Positions 7,757 through 16,313 of a stretch of 46,487 nt of DNA are shown here, piece by piece. A program made the translations under genes and the position numbers. The notes below the pieces were generated by a model. That model had not been told where the DNA came from. It did no database searches and was given only the letters and a program-made list of their open reading frames with translations. Within the stretch, counting starts at the first letter, position 1. The number at the start of each line of letters is the position of its first letter. This stretch comes from Rhodoferax sp. (GTDB lineage Bacteria; Pseudomonadota; Gammaproteobacteria; Burkholderiales; Burkholderiaceae_C): NCBI GenBank assembly GCA_031291305.1, contig JARLJH010000029.1, forward strand, positions 1 through 46,487. Reading direction: 5' to 3'.

Positions 7757-8908
7757 ATGATCTACCTCGACCACAACGCCACCACAGCGCCCGCACCTGA
7801 GGTGATAGCGGCCATGCTGGCGGTGTTGTCCAACGGGTGGGCCAACAGCTCGTCACAACACGCGGCGGGGCAAGAGTCCAAACGCACCCTGGCCGCAGCC
7901 CGTGCCACGGTAGCCCGGGTGCTGGGCTGCAAGCCGGTCGAGGTGATCTTTACCAGCGGCGCCACCGAGGCCAACCACCTGGCGGTGCGCGGCCTGCTGG
8001 CTGCGGCCAGCCCCGAGCGCAAACGTGTGCTGTTCAGCAGCGTGGAACACGCCGGGCACTTGCGCCTGGCGCGCGCCCTGGCCGCTGCAGGTGTGGCTGT
8101 GGACTGGTTGCCGGTGCGGCCCGACGGCACGCTGGACCTGACCGCTGCGCAGGCCTTGATCGGCCCCAATGTGGCATTGGTGTCGCTCATGGCGGCCAAC
8201 AACGAAACCGGCGTGCTGATGCCCGTGGCCGAAGTGGCGGCACTGACGCACGCGGCAGGCGCTGTTCTGCACGTGGATGCCACCCAGTTCATCGGCAAGT
8301 TGCCGTTCAACTTCGCTAGCTTTGGGGCCGACGCCGTGTCGCTGTCCGCCCACAAGTTTCAAGGCCCCAAAGGGGTTGGCGCGCTGTTGTTGCGCCAAGG
8401 TGTGTCGCTGACGCCGCAAACATTGGGCAGCCAGGAGCGTGGTCGCCGCGGTGGTACGGAGAATTTGCCCGGCATTGTCGGCATGGCCGCGGCGCTGGAC
8501 TTGCTGGGCAATCTTGGCGCACAAGCCGCGCGTATCGCTGGCTTGCGTGACGCGCTGGAAAGCGGCCTTAAAAACGCGCTGCCAGACACCCACGTCTGGT
8601 GCCAGAACGTGCCACGCCTGCCGGGCACCACCTATGTGCGCTTTGGGCAACTCTCGGTCGATGTGGTGCTGCAGCGGTTGGACCGTCTGGGTGTGGCCGC
8701 CTCCAGCGGCGCGGCTTGCTCTTCTGGCGGCAGCGAGCCATCCCACGTATTGACCGCCATGGGCGTGCCTGCGGACGAGGCGCTGGCTGCCGTGCGCTTT
8801 TCCCTTGGCAGCACCACAACCGCCGACGAGATCGCCTACCTGTTGCAGGAGTTGCCGCCCTTGCTGGCGCCGCTGCTCTGTGAAGAAGAACTACTGACTG
8901 CTCCTTAA
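7757..8908 (+). CDS. nifS: NifS cysteine desulfurase
   Basis: A PLP-dependent enzyme converting cysteine to alanine with transfer of sulfur for nitrogenase Fe-S clusters. Visible residues are the YLDHNATT start, the SVEHAG substrate loop, the PLP lysine K200 in SAHKFQGPKG, and the persulfide cysteine C321 in SSGAACSSGG. ATG at 7757 gives 383 residues and the canonical NifS N-terminus; the longer frame upstream overlaps the preceding gene. No nifU was seen adjacent, so the sulfur acceptor here may be the IscA-type protein or an unlinked NifU. Confidence 0.96.
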   Translation: MIYLDHNATTAPAPEVIAAMLAVLSNGWANSSSQHAAGQESKRTLAAARATVARVLGCKPVEVIFTSGATEANHLAVRGLLAAASPERKRVLFSSVEHAGHLRLARALAAAGVAVDWLPVRPDGTLDLTAAQALIGPNVALVSLMAANNETGVLMPVAEVAALTHAAGAVLHVDATQFIGKLPFNFASFGADAVSLSAHKFQGPKGVGALLLRQGVSLTPQTLGSQERGRRGGTENLPGIVGMAAALDLLGNLGAQAARIAGLRDALESGLKNALPDTHVWCQNVPRLPGTTYVRFGQLSVDVVLQRLDRLGVAASSGAACSSGGSEPSHVLTAMGVPADEALAAVRFSLGSTTTADEIAYLLQELPPLLAPLLCEEELLTAP

Positions 8909-8949
8909 AGCAAACCTGAAATCCAAACTTACCCAACCAGGAGCCGACG

Positions 8950-9168
8950 ATGAAATTAATGATCCGCAAAGACAGCAAAGGTGTCCTGACCGGCTATGTA
9001 CCCAAGAAAGACTTGGAAGAGCCCATCACTGCCATGGCCAACCCCGGCATGTGGGGCGGGTTGGTGACGCTGGGCAACGGCTGGCAGTTTGAGCTGCCCG
9101 ACATGCCTGCTGACACGCCGCTGCCCATCACTGTCGAAGCCCGTCGCCTCGCGGTGACGGAGGAATAA
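8950..9168 (+). CDS. nifT: NifT/FixU family protein
   Basis: A 72-residue protein with the NifT signature: N-terminal MKLMIRK, a KKDLEEPI segment, GMWGGLVTLGNGWQFELP and a VEARRL C-terminus. NifT is usually found beside nifHDK and is not essential; its biochemical role is unresolved. Here it sits 41 bp after nifS with an AGGAGCC ribosome site. Confidence 0.93.
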   Translation: MKLMIRKDSKGVLTGYVPKKDLEEPITAMANPGMWGGLVTLGNGWQFELPDMPADTPLPITVEARRLAVTEE

Positions 9169-9179
9169 GAAAGCCGACC

Positions 9180-9440
9180 ATGCCCGTCACCCCCGACTAC
9201 CTGCGCAGCGCTGCTGAAGTGATCAGCAGCGCTGCGTCACTGCGTGAAGCCGCCACGCTCTGGCGCACCCGCGACCCCGCCATGCGCGTCGTGGTGGTTG
9301 ACGCCATGGACATGCGTGACGAAACACCCGCGCTGCGCCAAGGTTCACGCAGTATTTACCTCGCCACCTCCGACGGCCACTGCTGGTCCATCACCCAAAA
9401 GCCTGAAGAAGCGACCGCGCTGATTCTGGCCGAAGACTGA
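9180..9440 (+). CDS. small nif-associated protein, function unknown
   Basis: An 86-residue protein 11 bp after nifT and 7 bp before the DegT-like gene. It begins with a helix (YLRSAAEVISSAASLREAA), followed by a strand-rich region (MRVVVVDAMDMRD) and a hydrophobic end, with one Cys (C64). I do not recognise the family with certainty; similar small proteins follow nifT in several betaproteobacterial nif clusters, as far as I recall. No catalytic motif is evident. Confidence 0.7.
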   Translation: MPVTPDYLRSAAEVISSAASLREAATLWRTRDPAMRVVVVDAMDMRDETPALRQGSRSIYLATSDGHCWSITQKPEEATALILAED

Positions 9441-9447
9441 TACTGCT

Positions 9448-10608
9448 ATGGAAGTGGACGTTATCTCCCTGTTCGAGCCAGAGTGCGGCGAACGCGAACT
9501 GGCCCTGGTGACCGCTGTGCTGCAGTCCTCCCGCTGGGGCGACGGCCCGATGGTGGAGTCATTCGAGCGCGCCTTTGCCGGTTGGGCTGGGCGCAAACAT
9601 GCGGTGGCGGTGGGCAGTGGCACGCTGGGAGTCTGGATCGCGCTGCGCGCCATGGGCATTGGCCCCGGTGACGAGGTGATTTGCACCTCGCACACCTGGC
9701 ATCAGGTGGCGCAAGCCATCACCCTGACAGGTGCCACGCCGGTGTTTGCCGACATCAATTACTGGACTGGCAGCTTGAGCCCCGAGAAGGCCGCGCTCAA
9801 GATCACCCCCAACACCCGTGCCATGCTGGCCGGCAACACCAATGGCCATCCAGCGGCGTGGGAGCCTTTGCGCAAACTGGCTGATGCGCATGGCCTCAAA
9901 CTGATCGAAGACAGCACCGAATCCTTTGGCTCGCGCTACCAGGGCCAGACCGTGGGTACGTTTGGCGACGTGTCGGTGTTTGACTTTTCCGCACCCTCTG
10001 CACTGTGCACGGGCGAGGGCGGCATGCTGGTCACCGATGACGATGCCTTGGTGCACGAGCTGCGCTACCTGCGCCAGCGCCGTCTGGCAGATCGCTCCTC
10101 GGTATCCGTGGGCTCGCGGGTGCCGTTGCAGGCCGGTATGAGCGAAATGACGGCGGCGCTGGGTCTGGCACAACTGGCCGGGCTGGATGATCGTCTGGCG
10201 GCACGCAGACAAGTGGTGAGCTGGTACCACGAGCAGATGCAGAGTTTTGAAGGCATCAAGCCGCCCTACATCGGTCAGGATGTGGATGAGGTGCATTGGA
10301 TGCTCTACGTGGTGCATCTGGGTAAGCGCTTTTCAGGCAGCGCGCGTGCGCAAATGATTGACGACCTGCTCTCCTGCGGCATTGAAACAGCCCCCTACAG
10401 CCACCCGTTGCACCAGCAGTTTTATTACATGAATGCGGGTGACGCCGCTGGTCAGCGCCGCGGTGTGCTGATCGACACCGACCGCATTGGTGACCGCGCA
10501 CTGGCGCTGCCTTTGCACACCTTGCTCGATGAGTCCCAGGTTGAGTACATCGTGAAAACGCTCAAAGACACCGCCTCCAATGTTGGCGCCGGTGCGGCTA
10601 TTTATTAA
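9448..10608 (+). CDS. DegT/DnrJ/EryC1-like protein lacking the PLP lysine
   Basis: A 386-residue fold-type I aminotransferase-like protein of the sugar aminotransferase (DegT/DnrJ/EryC1/StrS) family. It keeps the N-terminal WG(D)GPxVxxFE region, the GSGTLGVWIAL segment, the cofactor-binding Asp region (LIEDSTESFGS) and the GEGG motif. At the position where the family has the Schiff-base lysine (FSFxPxKxLxxGEGG) this protein has Ser184 (FSAPSALCTGEGG). It therefore cannot be an ordinary PLP transaminase and may be a pseudoenzyme, a binder, or an unusual enzyme comparable to the lysine-less dehydratase ColD, which uses His. It sits inside the nif operon, 13 bp before the SIR2-like gene. Confidence 0.88.
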   Translation: MEVDVISLFEPECGERELALVTAVLQSSRWGDGPMVESFERAFAGWAGRKHAVAVGSGTLGVWIALRAMGIGPGDEVICTSHTWHQVAQAITLTGATPVFADINYWTGSLSPEKAALKITPNTRAMLAGNTNGHPAAWEPLRKLADAHGLKLIEDSTESFGSRYQGQTVGTFGDVSVFDFSAPSALCTGEGGMLVTDDDALVHELRYLRQRRLADRSSVSVGSRVPLQAGMSEMTAALGLAQLAGLDDRLAARRQVVSWYHEQMQSFEGIKPPYIGQDVDEVHWMLYVVHLGKRFSGSARAQMIDDLLSCGIETAPYSHPLHQQFYYMNAGDAAGQRRGVLIDTDRIGDRALALPLHTLLDESQVEYIVKTLKDTASNVGAGAAIY

Positions 10609-10620
10609 CAAGGAAACACC

Positions 10621-11466
10621 ATGGATAACCAAGATTTGATCCAAGAAATTGCCCGCAGCCTGGCTACCGGCGTGGTTATTCCATACATGGGGCCAGAGAT
10701 GCTGTCGCTGTGCGCAGACGTCGCTGTGCCAGCCACGCCGCTGGCGCTGGCCGAAAGCATGACGGCCAAGGTCAGCGTGCCGCACAAGATCCGCAAGCGT
10801 CTGACCCAGACCGCGCAGTTCATCGAGAACTTCAAACACCGCAAATCGGTGGTGCACCTGATGAACGAGGCCTTTGCGACCTCGCCCGCACCTTCGGCCC
10901 TGCAACTGGCCCTGGCCAACAGCGGCGCCAAGTTGTGGGTGGACACCTGGTACGACGACAGCTTCTCCAAGGCGCTGGCGCAGGGCGGTGACGCCTGGGT
11001 GCAGGTGCAGGGTTTGTCGCAATCCGAACACTTTGGCCAATGGACCGGCGCCTACGCCGCCGACGGCACGCCGCTGGCCGAGTTGTCCGCTGAGCCCGGA
11101 CGCATCCTCTACAAACCCTGGGGTGCCCACAGCCCGGCGGGCAATTACCTGGTGTCGGACAGCGACTATGTCGAAGTGCTCACCGAAATCGACATTCAGA
11201 CCCCCATCCCGGCAGCGGTGCAAGCCTGGCGCAGCGGGCGCAACTTCCTGTTTTTGGGCTGCCGGTTTGACGACCAGCTCACGCGCAGCTTTGCCCGCCA
11301 GATCATGAAACGCTCCAGCGACCGCCATTGGGTTGTGATGCCCAACGAGCCCACCCGCATGGAAGCGCTGTTTCTGGCGCAACAAAACATCACCCGCATC
11401 AGCCTGTCGCTGGCGGAGTTTGCACCGCTGCTGATGGGCGCCATGCAACCCGCATTGGCCGCCTGA
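10621..11466 (+). CDS. SIR2-like NAD-binding protein, nif-associated
   Basis: A 281-residue protein with a SIR2-like Rossmann arrangement: an N-terminal VVIPYMGPEML segment in place of the GAG(x)S NAD loop and a C-terminal FLFLGCRFDDQLTR segment resembling the strand-loop of SIR2_2-type proteins. The catalytic His of sirtuin deacylases is not obvious. Proteins of this group may bind or hydrolyse NAD. Its location between the DegT-like gene and a ferredoxin suggests nicotinamide-linked regulation of or electron supply to nitrogenase, which is inference. An AAGGAAACACC ribosome site precedes the ATG. Confidence 0.8.
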   Translation: MDNQDLIQEIARSLATGVVIPYMGPEMLSLCADVAVPATPLALAESMTAKVSVPHKIRKRLTQTAQFIENFKHRKSVVHLMNEAFATSPAPSALQLALANSGAKLWVDTWYDDSFSKALAQGGDAWVQVQGLSQSEHFGQWTGAYAADGTPLAELSAEPGRILYKPWGAHSPAGNYLVSDSDYVEVLTEIDIQTPIPAAVQAWRSGRNFLFLGCRFDDQLTRSFARQIMKRSSDRHWVVMPNEPTRMEALFLAQQNITRISLSLAEFAPLLMGAMQPALAA

Positions 11467-11524
11467 GCGCCCTTTTTAGATCACCTTTTTCTTCAACCCC
11501 CACGGCGCTACGCCTTTGACAACC

Positions 11525-11815
11525 ATGACCACATTGACCGTTCTTCCCTCTGGCAAATCCTATGAAGTTGCCGCTGGCACCACCTTGCTCAAAGCCTTGC
11601 AAGATGCGGGTGAGCCCATCATCAGCAAATGTGGCGGTGAAGCCAAGTGCGAAAGCTGCCACGTCTTTGTGCCCGCCGGACGCAAGAGTCTGTCCAAAAT
11701 CCAGCGTGTGGAGAACGAAAAGCTTGACGGCATTGTGGGCGTCAGCTCCGCCTCCAGGCTGGCTTGCCAGGCCATTCTGGGTGAGGAACCTGTTACGGTT
11801 GAAATACCCAAATAG
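11525..11815 (+). CDS. [2Fe-2S] plant-type ferredoxin, nif-associated
   Basis: A 96-residue ferredoxin with ligands C36-x5-C42-x2-C45-x35-C81, the spacing of adrenodoxin/plant-type [2Fe-2S] ferredoxins. ATG at 11525 is preferred over TTG at 11516. It is 58 bp after the SIR2-like gene and 54 bp before a flavoprotein, so it may exchange electrons with that flavoprotein and with nitrogenase or its assembly factors. A dispersed repeat lies right after the stop. Confidence 0.9.
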   Translation: MTTLTVLPSGKSYEVAAGTTLLKALQDAGEPIISKCGGEAKCESCHVFVPAGRKSLSKIQRVENEKLDGIVGVSSASRLACQAILGEEPVTVEIPK

Positions 11816-11860
11816 GCCTCTAGCCCTTTAGATACCCGGGTTAACAACTATCTTTAATGA
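11816..11860 (-). repeat. dispersed GGGCTAGAGGC repeat, copy 1
   Basis: Read on the minus strand this contains ATAG..TGTTAACCCGG and ends AAAGGGCTAGAGGC, matching the other copies of the family. It lies between the ferredoxin and flavoprotein genes, inside the nif operon. Confidence 0.65.
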
Positions 11861-11869
11861 AGCACTGAC

Positions 11870-13486
11870 ATGACAAGCCCCATACCCTTTCCCTCGGATC
11901 GGGTGGTCGATGTAGTCATCGTCGGGGCGGGTGTGTGCGGCTTGGCGCTGGCCCGCCAGCTGAACGCACGCGGCTTGCAGGTGCAGGTCATTGAGGCCCG
12001 CGAACGCTTGGGCGGGCGGGTGTTAACCCAGCTTTGCCCGGCCACCGGCCAGGCGCTGGACCTGGGCCCCCGATGGTTCTGGCCTGACACCGAGCCGCGC
12101 ATCACCACGCTGCTGACCGAGCTGGGTCTTGCCAGCACGCCGCAGCACGACCCAGGCGATGCGCTGTGGTTGACCGACCCCAACCGTGAACCCGAACGTC
12201 GTAGCGAGCCTGGAGGAGTCCATGCGGGTGCGCGCTGTATCGAAGGCGGCAGCGCCCGGCTGATCGACGCCTTGGCCGCGCAATTGCCAGCAGGTTGCAT
12301 TCGTACCGGTGTGGCGGTGCAAGCGCTGCGCGACAAAGGGGCGTGGATCGAGTTGTCGCTGTCTACAGGACGCCCGCTGCGGGCACGCCAAGTCGTGCTG
12401 GCTTTGCCACCGCGTCTGGTCCATGAAAAAATCGAATTTGCGCCGCCGTTGCCCGCTGCCATCGACGCCGCGCTGGCGCAGACCGCCACCTGGATGGCGG
12501 CACAGGCGCGCTCGGTGACGACGTTCGCCCAGCCGTTCTGGCGCGAAGCGGGTCAGTCGGGTAACGCCTTTGTGCGTCATGCCCAAGCGGTGCTGGCAGA
12601 GGTGTTTGACAGCAGCCAGGCTGACGAAGGTGGCGCTCTGGGCGGCTTTGTCGCACTGAATGTCGAGCAACGTGAGAGCTTCCAGCGTGGCCTGCCGCTG
12701 CTGATTGACAGCCAACTGGCCCAGCTGTTTGGCGCCAAGGCGCAGGACGGCCATATGAGTCTGCAAGACTGGGCCAACGAACCGTGGACCTGCAGCGCCA
12801 TCGACCGTGCCAGCCCACCGGAGCTGCCCGTTAACCAACCGTTGCTGCGTCAGCCGCTGTGGACGGGCAGGATCTTTTTGGGTGGCACAGAGACCGCGGC
12901 CCACGGCGCCGGACACATGGAAGGTGCGCTGGAGGCGGCCGACCGCATCGCCCACGCCATCTGCCGCCCACGCAGCGCGGCAGCCAGCGTTCCTGCGCCA
13001 GACGATGCCCCCGATTCACGCCAGACGGCGCTTGGCCAATTTGCAGCAGCTGTGCTGGCGCTGCGCGGAACGGCACCAGAGCGGTATCGTCAGCACCTTA
13101 CCCAATTGCTATCCAACCAGCAGACCGAACTGCTCACGCAGCGCGCCCTGCTGGCCACCGCTGATCAGGTGTACAGCGAGTCACTGGCTCGGCTGGACGG
13201 CCTGCTGCCCGCGCTGGATGTCACCCATGCCGAGGTGGTCAATGGCCGCCACGCCCTGAGCCCGGCGCTGTTGGCGGCGTTTGATGGCTGGAACAAAGGC
13301 CTGCTGGACGCAGCGCTGAGCTTTAACAGCAGCTCGTGCGCGCTATCCAACTTTGCACAAGACCACCACCCCGACGCCGACACGCTGCGCGCCATCACCC
13401 TGGACTTGGCAGCCGCGTGGCGCGAATTTGCGCTGGAGCTGAACACTCGCCTGCTGAGCGCCAGCGGGCATGCAGAACTGGTTTGA
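11870..13486 (+). CDS. amine-oxidase-like FAD flavoprotein, nif-associated
   Basis: A 538-residue FAD protein. The N-terminus has the dinucleotide-binding GxGxxG (VVIVGAGVCGLALA) followed by EARERLGGR, the GR(V/I) hallmark of flavin monoamine oxidases. Near residues 340-360 the FAD-closing motif GTETAAHGAGHMEGALEAAD is present. Beyond about residue 380 there is a helical extension of about 150 residues that is unusual for the family and ends with SASGHAELV. Its substrate is unknown. Linkage to a [2Fe-2S] ferredoxin upstream and a helical partner 7 bp downstream suggests an electron-transfer module serving nitrogen fixation. Confidence 0.85.
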   Translation: MTSPIPFPSDRVVDVVIVGAGVCGLALARQLNARGLQVQVIEARERLGGRVLTQLCPATGQALDLGPRWFWPDTEPRITTLLTELGLASTPQHDPGDALWLTDPNREPERRSEPGGVHAGARCIEGGSARLIDALAAQLPAGCIRTGVAVQALRDKGAWIELSLSTGRPLRARQVVLALPPRLVHEKIEFAPPLPAAIDAALAQTATWMAAQARSVTTFAQPFWREAGQSGNAFVRHAQAVLAEVFDSSQADEGGALGGFVALNVEQRESFQRGLPLLIDSQLAQLFGAKAQDGHMSLQDWANEPWTCSAIDRASPPELPVNQPLLRQPLWTGRIFLGGTETAAHGAGHMEGALEAADRIAHAICRPRSAAASVPAPDDAPDSRQTALGQFAAAVLALRGTAPERYRQHLTQLLSNQQTELLTQRALLATADQVYSESLARLDGLLPALDVTHAEVVNGRHALSPALLAAFDGWNKGLLDAALSFNSSSCALSNFAQDHHPDADTLRAITLDLAAAWREFALELNTRLLSASGHAELV

Positions 13487-13492
13487 ACCCCT

Positions 13493-13858
13493 ATGACAAC
13501 CCTGATTGACACTGCCTTGCTGGGTCTGATTGAAGAGGCCGGTACCTCCGTCGCCATTCTGATCGAGGGCTTGGAGCGGGCAGAACTGCTGCGCTCGCGC
13601 CTGACCCGCGCACAGGTGTTGCAACAGTTGAAGACCTTGGCGAGCAGCATGGCGCAGGTGGCGCCTGCCGCTCGCCAAGAGTTGCCCGAACTCGACTGGT
13701 CGGGCTGGGACGCGCTGAACCCGCGACTGAACGCCCCACCGGGCGAGGTGCTGGACGAAGCGCTGTGGTTTGCCTGCGAAGCCATGGTGCCCGCCACCCT
13801 GCTGTGGCTGCGCGTCTACCGGCAGAACCAGCCCGAGCTGTTTCGCATGGCACCGTGA
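13493..13858 (+). CDS. small helical protein, last gene of the nifB operon
   Basis: A 121-residue, all-helical, Leu/Ala-rich acidic protein starting 7 bp after the flavoprotein stop. No Cys motif, signal peptide or membrane segment is visible. It is probably a partner of the flavoprotein, whose helical C-terminal extension has similar composition. I do not recognise the family. Its 3-prime end (encoding QPELFRMAP) is duplicated twice downstream as non-coding fragments at 15048-15080 and 16314-16350. Confidence 0.7.
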   Translation: MTTLIDTALLGLIEEAGTSVAILIEGLERAELLRSRLTRAQVLQQLKTLASSMAQVAPAARQELPELDWSGWDALNPRLNAPPGEVLDEALWFACEAMVPATLLWLRVYRQNQPELFRMAP

Positions 13859-13920
13859 TGCTATTTGAAATGTAGCTTCTTGCGCTTGATTGATAAGGGC
13901 TAGAGGCTGTTTTTATATAT
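13859..13920 (+). repeat. dispersed GGGCTAGAGGC repeat, copy 2
   Basis: Starts with GATGCTATTTGAAATGTAGC and contains GCGCTTGATTGATAAGGGC then TAGAGGCTGTTTTTA, one of the best-preserved copies. The partly self-complementary GCGCTTGAT..ATAAGGGC and the T-run immediately after the operon's last stop suggest it serves as its terminator. Confidence 0.75.
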
Positions 13921-14207
13921 AGATGTTGCCAGCCTCCCAGGCATGCAAGCCGGATGCTAGTCGACTGGTCACTTGCGCCAAAGTTGCGCTGCCTGCGGGT
14001 TATAGTGACCGCTCAACCAACCACTAGGCAGCCGGATTGACTTGGCCATCGGCATGCTGGTATTTCTGGAATTGTGATGACCCTTGACCTTGAACAGAAG
14101 TCGCCGGTAGCCCTGATTGCATGCGGTTTTCTGAATGTTTTTGATGCCTGTGTTGGGGAGGCGATGGGCATGTTTTGGAGACAGAAGACTGTCTTCATTT
14201 ATTGAGT
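13921..14207. other. intergenic stretch without a convincing gene
   Basis: Between the nif operon's terminal repeat and the 254-aa hypothetical gene. A minus-strand frame (reading ...RRLLFKVKGHHNSRN...) spans 13969-14190 but has no start or family resemblance I can recognise, so I leave it uncalled. Base composition drops here toward AT, marking the edge of the nif block. Confidence 0.4.
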
Positions 14208-14972
14208 ATGTCCCAAGACGCTGACCCCAACGACCTCGCTGTGCCGATGTTTGAGATCCTCCGGTCCATCGGTTTCGGAGATCATGGGAACCCACACCAC
14301 TTCAACATTGGCACTTTGTTCTGGTCACTCACCAGACTCTTTGGCTGCTATGAGCGGATCATTTCGACGCTTGAGTTTCCCTTTAGTGAGCGGCCGTTCC
14401 TAGAGGCCGACATCGAGAATTTCATAGTTCGCTTTCGCATCGTTTTGAACGACATTGCTTACGTTCTGTGGCAGTTACTACCGCAGAATGCGCGGGGCCT
14501 CAAAGGACCAAAGGGAGGTACGCATCCGAAGAACAAGGAGGTTTCTATCGTCGCCATCTCTGACTATCTAAAAGCGAATCCAACCTTATATCCGGAATTG
14601 GCCGACGCTCTCGCCAGAGCGCAGCCCTGGATTTCCAGGCTCAAGAACGACCGAGACAATGTCGTTCACTACAAATCCAAGGCGCTGGTCTTCGATACGC
14701 AGCCGCCCTCCTTCGCTCTGGTCAATGCCGCGGGCACTGAGCGGTCGGAAACAACTCCGGACGGCGGGTCCCGATTGGTTCTTGAGCCCATCCCGGGCTT
14801 TGTGAACGGTCAGCTACTTGCGCTACACAACTTCATGCACACAGATCTTGCGCCAGCCATTCGTGCATATGCCGTTAGGTCAAACTTCAAGTTGATGACA
14901 GTAGGCTGGAATGAACGAATACGGTGCATCGGCACCCGGACCTTCAAGACGCAGAACGGAGTTGTGGCATAA
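14208..14972 (+). CDS. hypothetical protein
   Basis: A 254-residue soluble protein, start ATG 14208 (an upstream TTG at 14175 is also in frame). Helical N-terminal half with SLTRLFGCYERI and an ERPFLEADIENFIVRFRIV segment; the middle has ISRLKNDRDNVVHYKSKAL, whose RDNVVHY is reminiscent of HEPN-like or MAE_28990-type domains where Rx4-6H is catalytic, but this is only a resemblance. The gene is less GC-rich than its neighbours and lies between two copies of a duplicated 30-bp sequence (13828 and 15048), suggesting insertion. Function unknown. Confidence 0.65.
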   Translation: MSQDADPNDLAVPMFEILRSIGFGDHGNPHHFNIGTLFWSLTRLFGCYERIISTLEFPFSERPFLEADIENFIVRFRIVLNDIAYVLWQLLPQNARGLKGPKGGTHPKNKEVSIVAISDYLKANPTLYPELADALARAQPWISRLKNDRDNVVHYKSKALVFDTQPPSFALVNAAGTERSETTPDGGSRLVLEPIPGFVNGQLLALHNFMHTDLAPAIRAYAVRSNFKLMTVGWNERIRCIGTRTFKTQNGVVA

Positions 14973-15047
14973 CGAGTAAGGTTAACGTGAAAGACACCAC
15001 CAACAAGACGCGACTGACCCTGCGGATATTGGCTCATCCTACCTCCC

Positions 15048-15080
15048 GCCAGCCCGGGCTGTTCCAAATGGCACCGTGAT
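15048..15080 (+). repeat. duplicate of the 3-prime end of the 13493-13858 gene (copy B)
   Basis: CCAGCCCGGGCTGTTCC then AAATGGCACCGTGAT closely matches the coding end at 13828-13860. It has no upstream coding frame here. A third copy is at 16314-16350. Confidence 0.8.
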
Positions 15081-15090
15081 TCACGTGAAT

Positions 15091-16185
15091 TTAGCCCCGA
15101 CTGCGAGCCGGCGCCAACTGGCGCAGCCATCGCCCCAGGCTGGCGCGCAGACGAGGGCTGTGCAAAAACACGCCGCCCAACAAGCCCACCACCGAGCCCA
15201 ACACGCTGTCCCACAACCGCGCCTGCAGCATCACGGTCGATGAACCCTGTCCCAGATAGGCCGCTTCGGCCAGAAAAATCGTCAACGGCGTGATGAAAAT
15301 CACCGCCAGTCCGTAGTGCCGCACGATCAGCACCTCAATGCAAAAGGTCAGCGTCATCATCAGCAAGGCCACACGCCACGGGTCCAGCACCAGTTGCAGC
15401 AAGGCCCACGCCAGCAGCAGGCCCACTGCTGTGCCCACAATGCGCTGCACCTGCTTGTGCCACACCGCCCGTAGGGTTGCACCCTGCATCACCGCCATGC
15501 AGCTCATCGGCACCCAGTAGGCCCGCTCCATGTGCAAAACCTGCGCCACGACCAGTGACAGGCCGACAAAGCCGCCGATCACCACCGAGTCGTAGATGAC
15601 AAAGTCAAAGCTCGCTGGCGGCAAAGGCCGTACCGGCTCAGCAGCTTGTTGTCGCAGGTGATACAGGCTGTAGAAGAACGCAATCAGGCAGGCCAGCAGC
15701 GCCCCCAGGGTCAACAAACCGACGGATTGCGGCATCTGCAGCAGCTCCCCCGGCGCATACGCACCAATGGCAGCCGCCATGATAAAAAACAGGCTACCCG
15801 GCGGCCCGACGGCATAAAACCGGCACACCATCGTCACCAGAATGGCAATAAAGGTCAGCACAGGCACCAGCAACAAGGGCCAAAAATGGGTCATCACCCC
15901 CAGCGCAAAACAGGCGCTCATGCCAAAGGCACACGCCATCAACACCACCATGCGATGCGACAGCGGCGTTTTGGGCGTGTAAACAAACACCAGCCCGCCC
16001 AGTGATGACACCAGCCCGAAATTCAAATGCTTCCAGTAAGCCCCCAGCAGCAGCGGCAAGCCGGTTGCCAGTGCCGCACAAAACGGCATGGCCCAACGCC
16101 GGTCACTGGTGTTGATCGCCGTCAGGTGGCGTATTTCGGTTTGCACCAGCGCAACGACATCACGCCAGTTTCGCCCGTTCATCAT
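15091..16185 (-). CDS. FUSC family inner-membrane transporter
   Basis: A 364-residue membrane protein with two blocks of about four to five hydrophobic helices (about residues 30-175 and 205-345) separated by a short cytosolic linker (LYHLRQQAAEPVRPLPP). This is the duplicated layout of the fusaric-acid-resistance/aromatic acid exporter (FUSC) family. The GTAVGLLLAWAL and FITPLTIFLAE segments match the family. It probably exports aromatic or weak organic acids. The start is ATGATG at 16185/16182. The cluster is monocistronic; the gene is flanked by duplicate fragments of the nif operon end. Confidence 0.85.
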   Translation of the reverse strand: MMNGRNWRDVVALVQTEIRHLTAINTSDRRWAMPFCAALATGLPLLLGAYWKHLNFGLVSSLGGLVFVYTPKTPLSHRMVVLMACAFGMSACFALGVMTHFWPLLLVPVLTFIAILVTMVCRFYAVGPPGSLFFIMAAAIGAYAPGELLQMPQSVGLLTLGALLACLIAFFYSLYHLRQQAAEPVRPLPPASFDFVIYDSVVIGGFVGLSLVVAQVLHMERAYWVPMSCMAVMQGATLRAVWHKQVQRIVGTAVGLLLAWALLQLVLDPWRVALLMMTLTFCIEVLIVRHYGLAVIFITPLTIFLAEAAYLGQGSSTVMLQARLWDSVLGSVVGLLGGVFLHSPRLRASLGRWLRQLAPARSRG

Positions 16186-16313
16186 GGATCAGTCTTTCTC
16201 ATCAATGGGTTGGCTGGCCACGCTTGTGCCAGCCCTTGGAGGGGGGTGAATGTACCGCACCTTGCCATTGCAAGCCGGTCAACTGGCACGCACAGCTGGG
16301 GCCTGCCCGCAAA

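Noticed and set aside
13969-14295. Minus-strand frame after the nif operon
   Set aside because: No start signal, no recognisable family, and it overlaps the start of the plus-strand gene at 14208.
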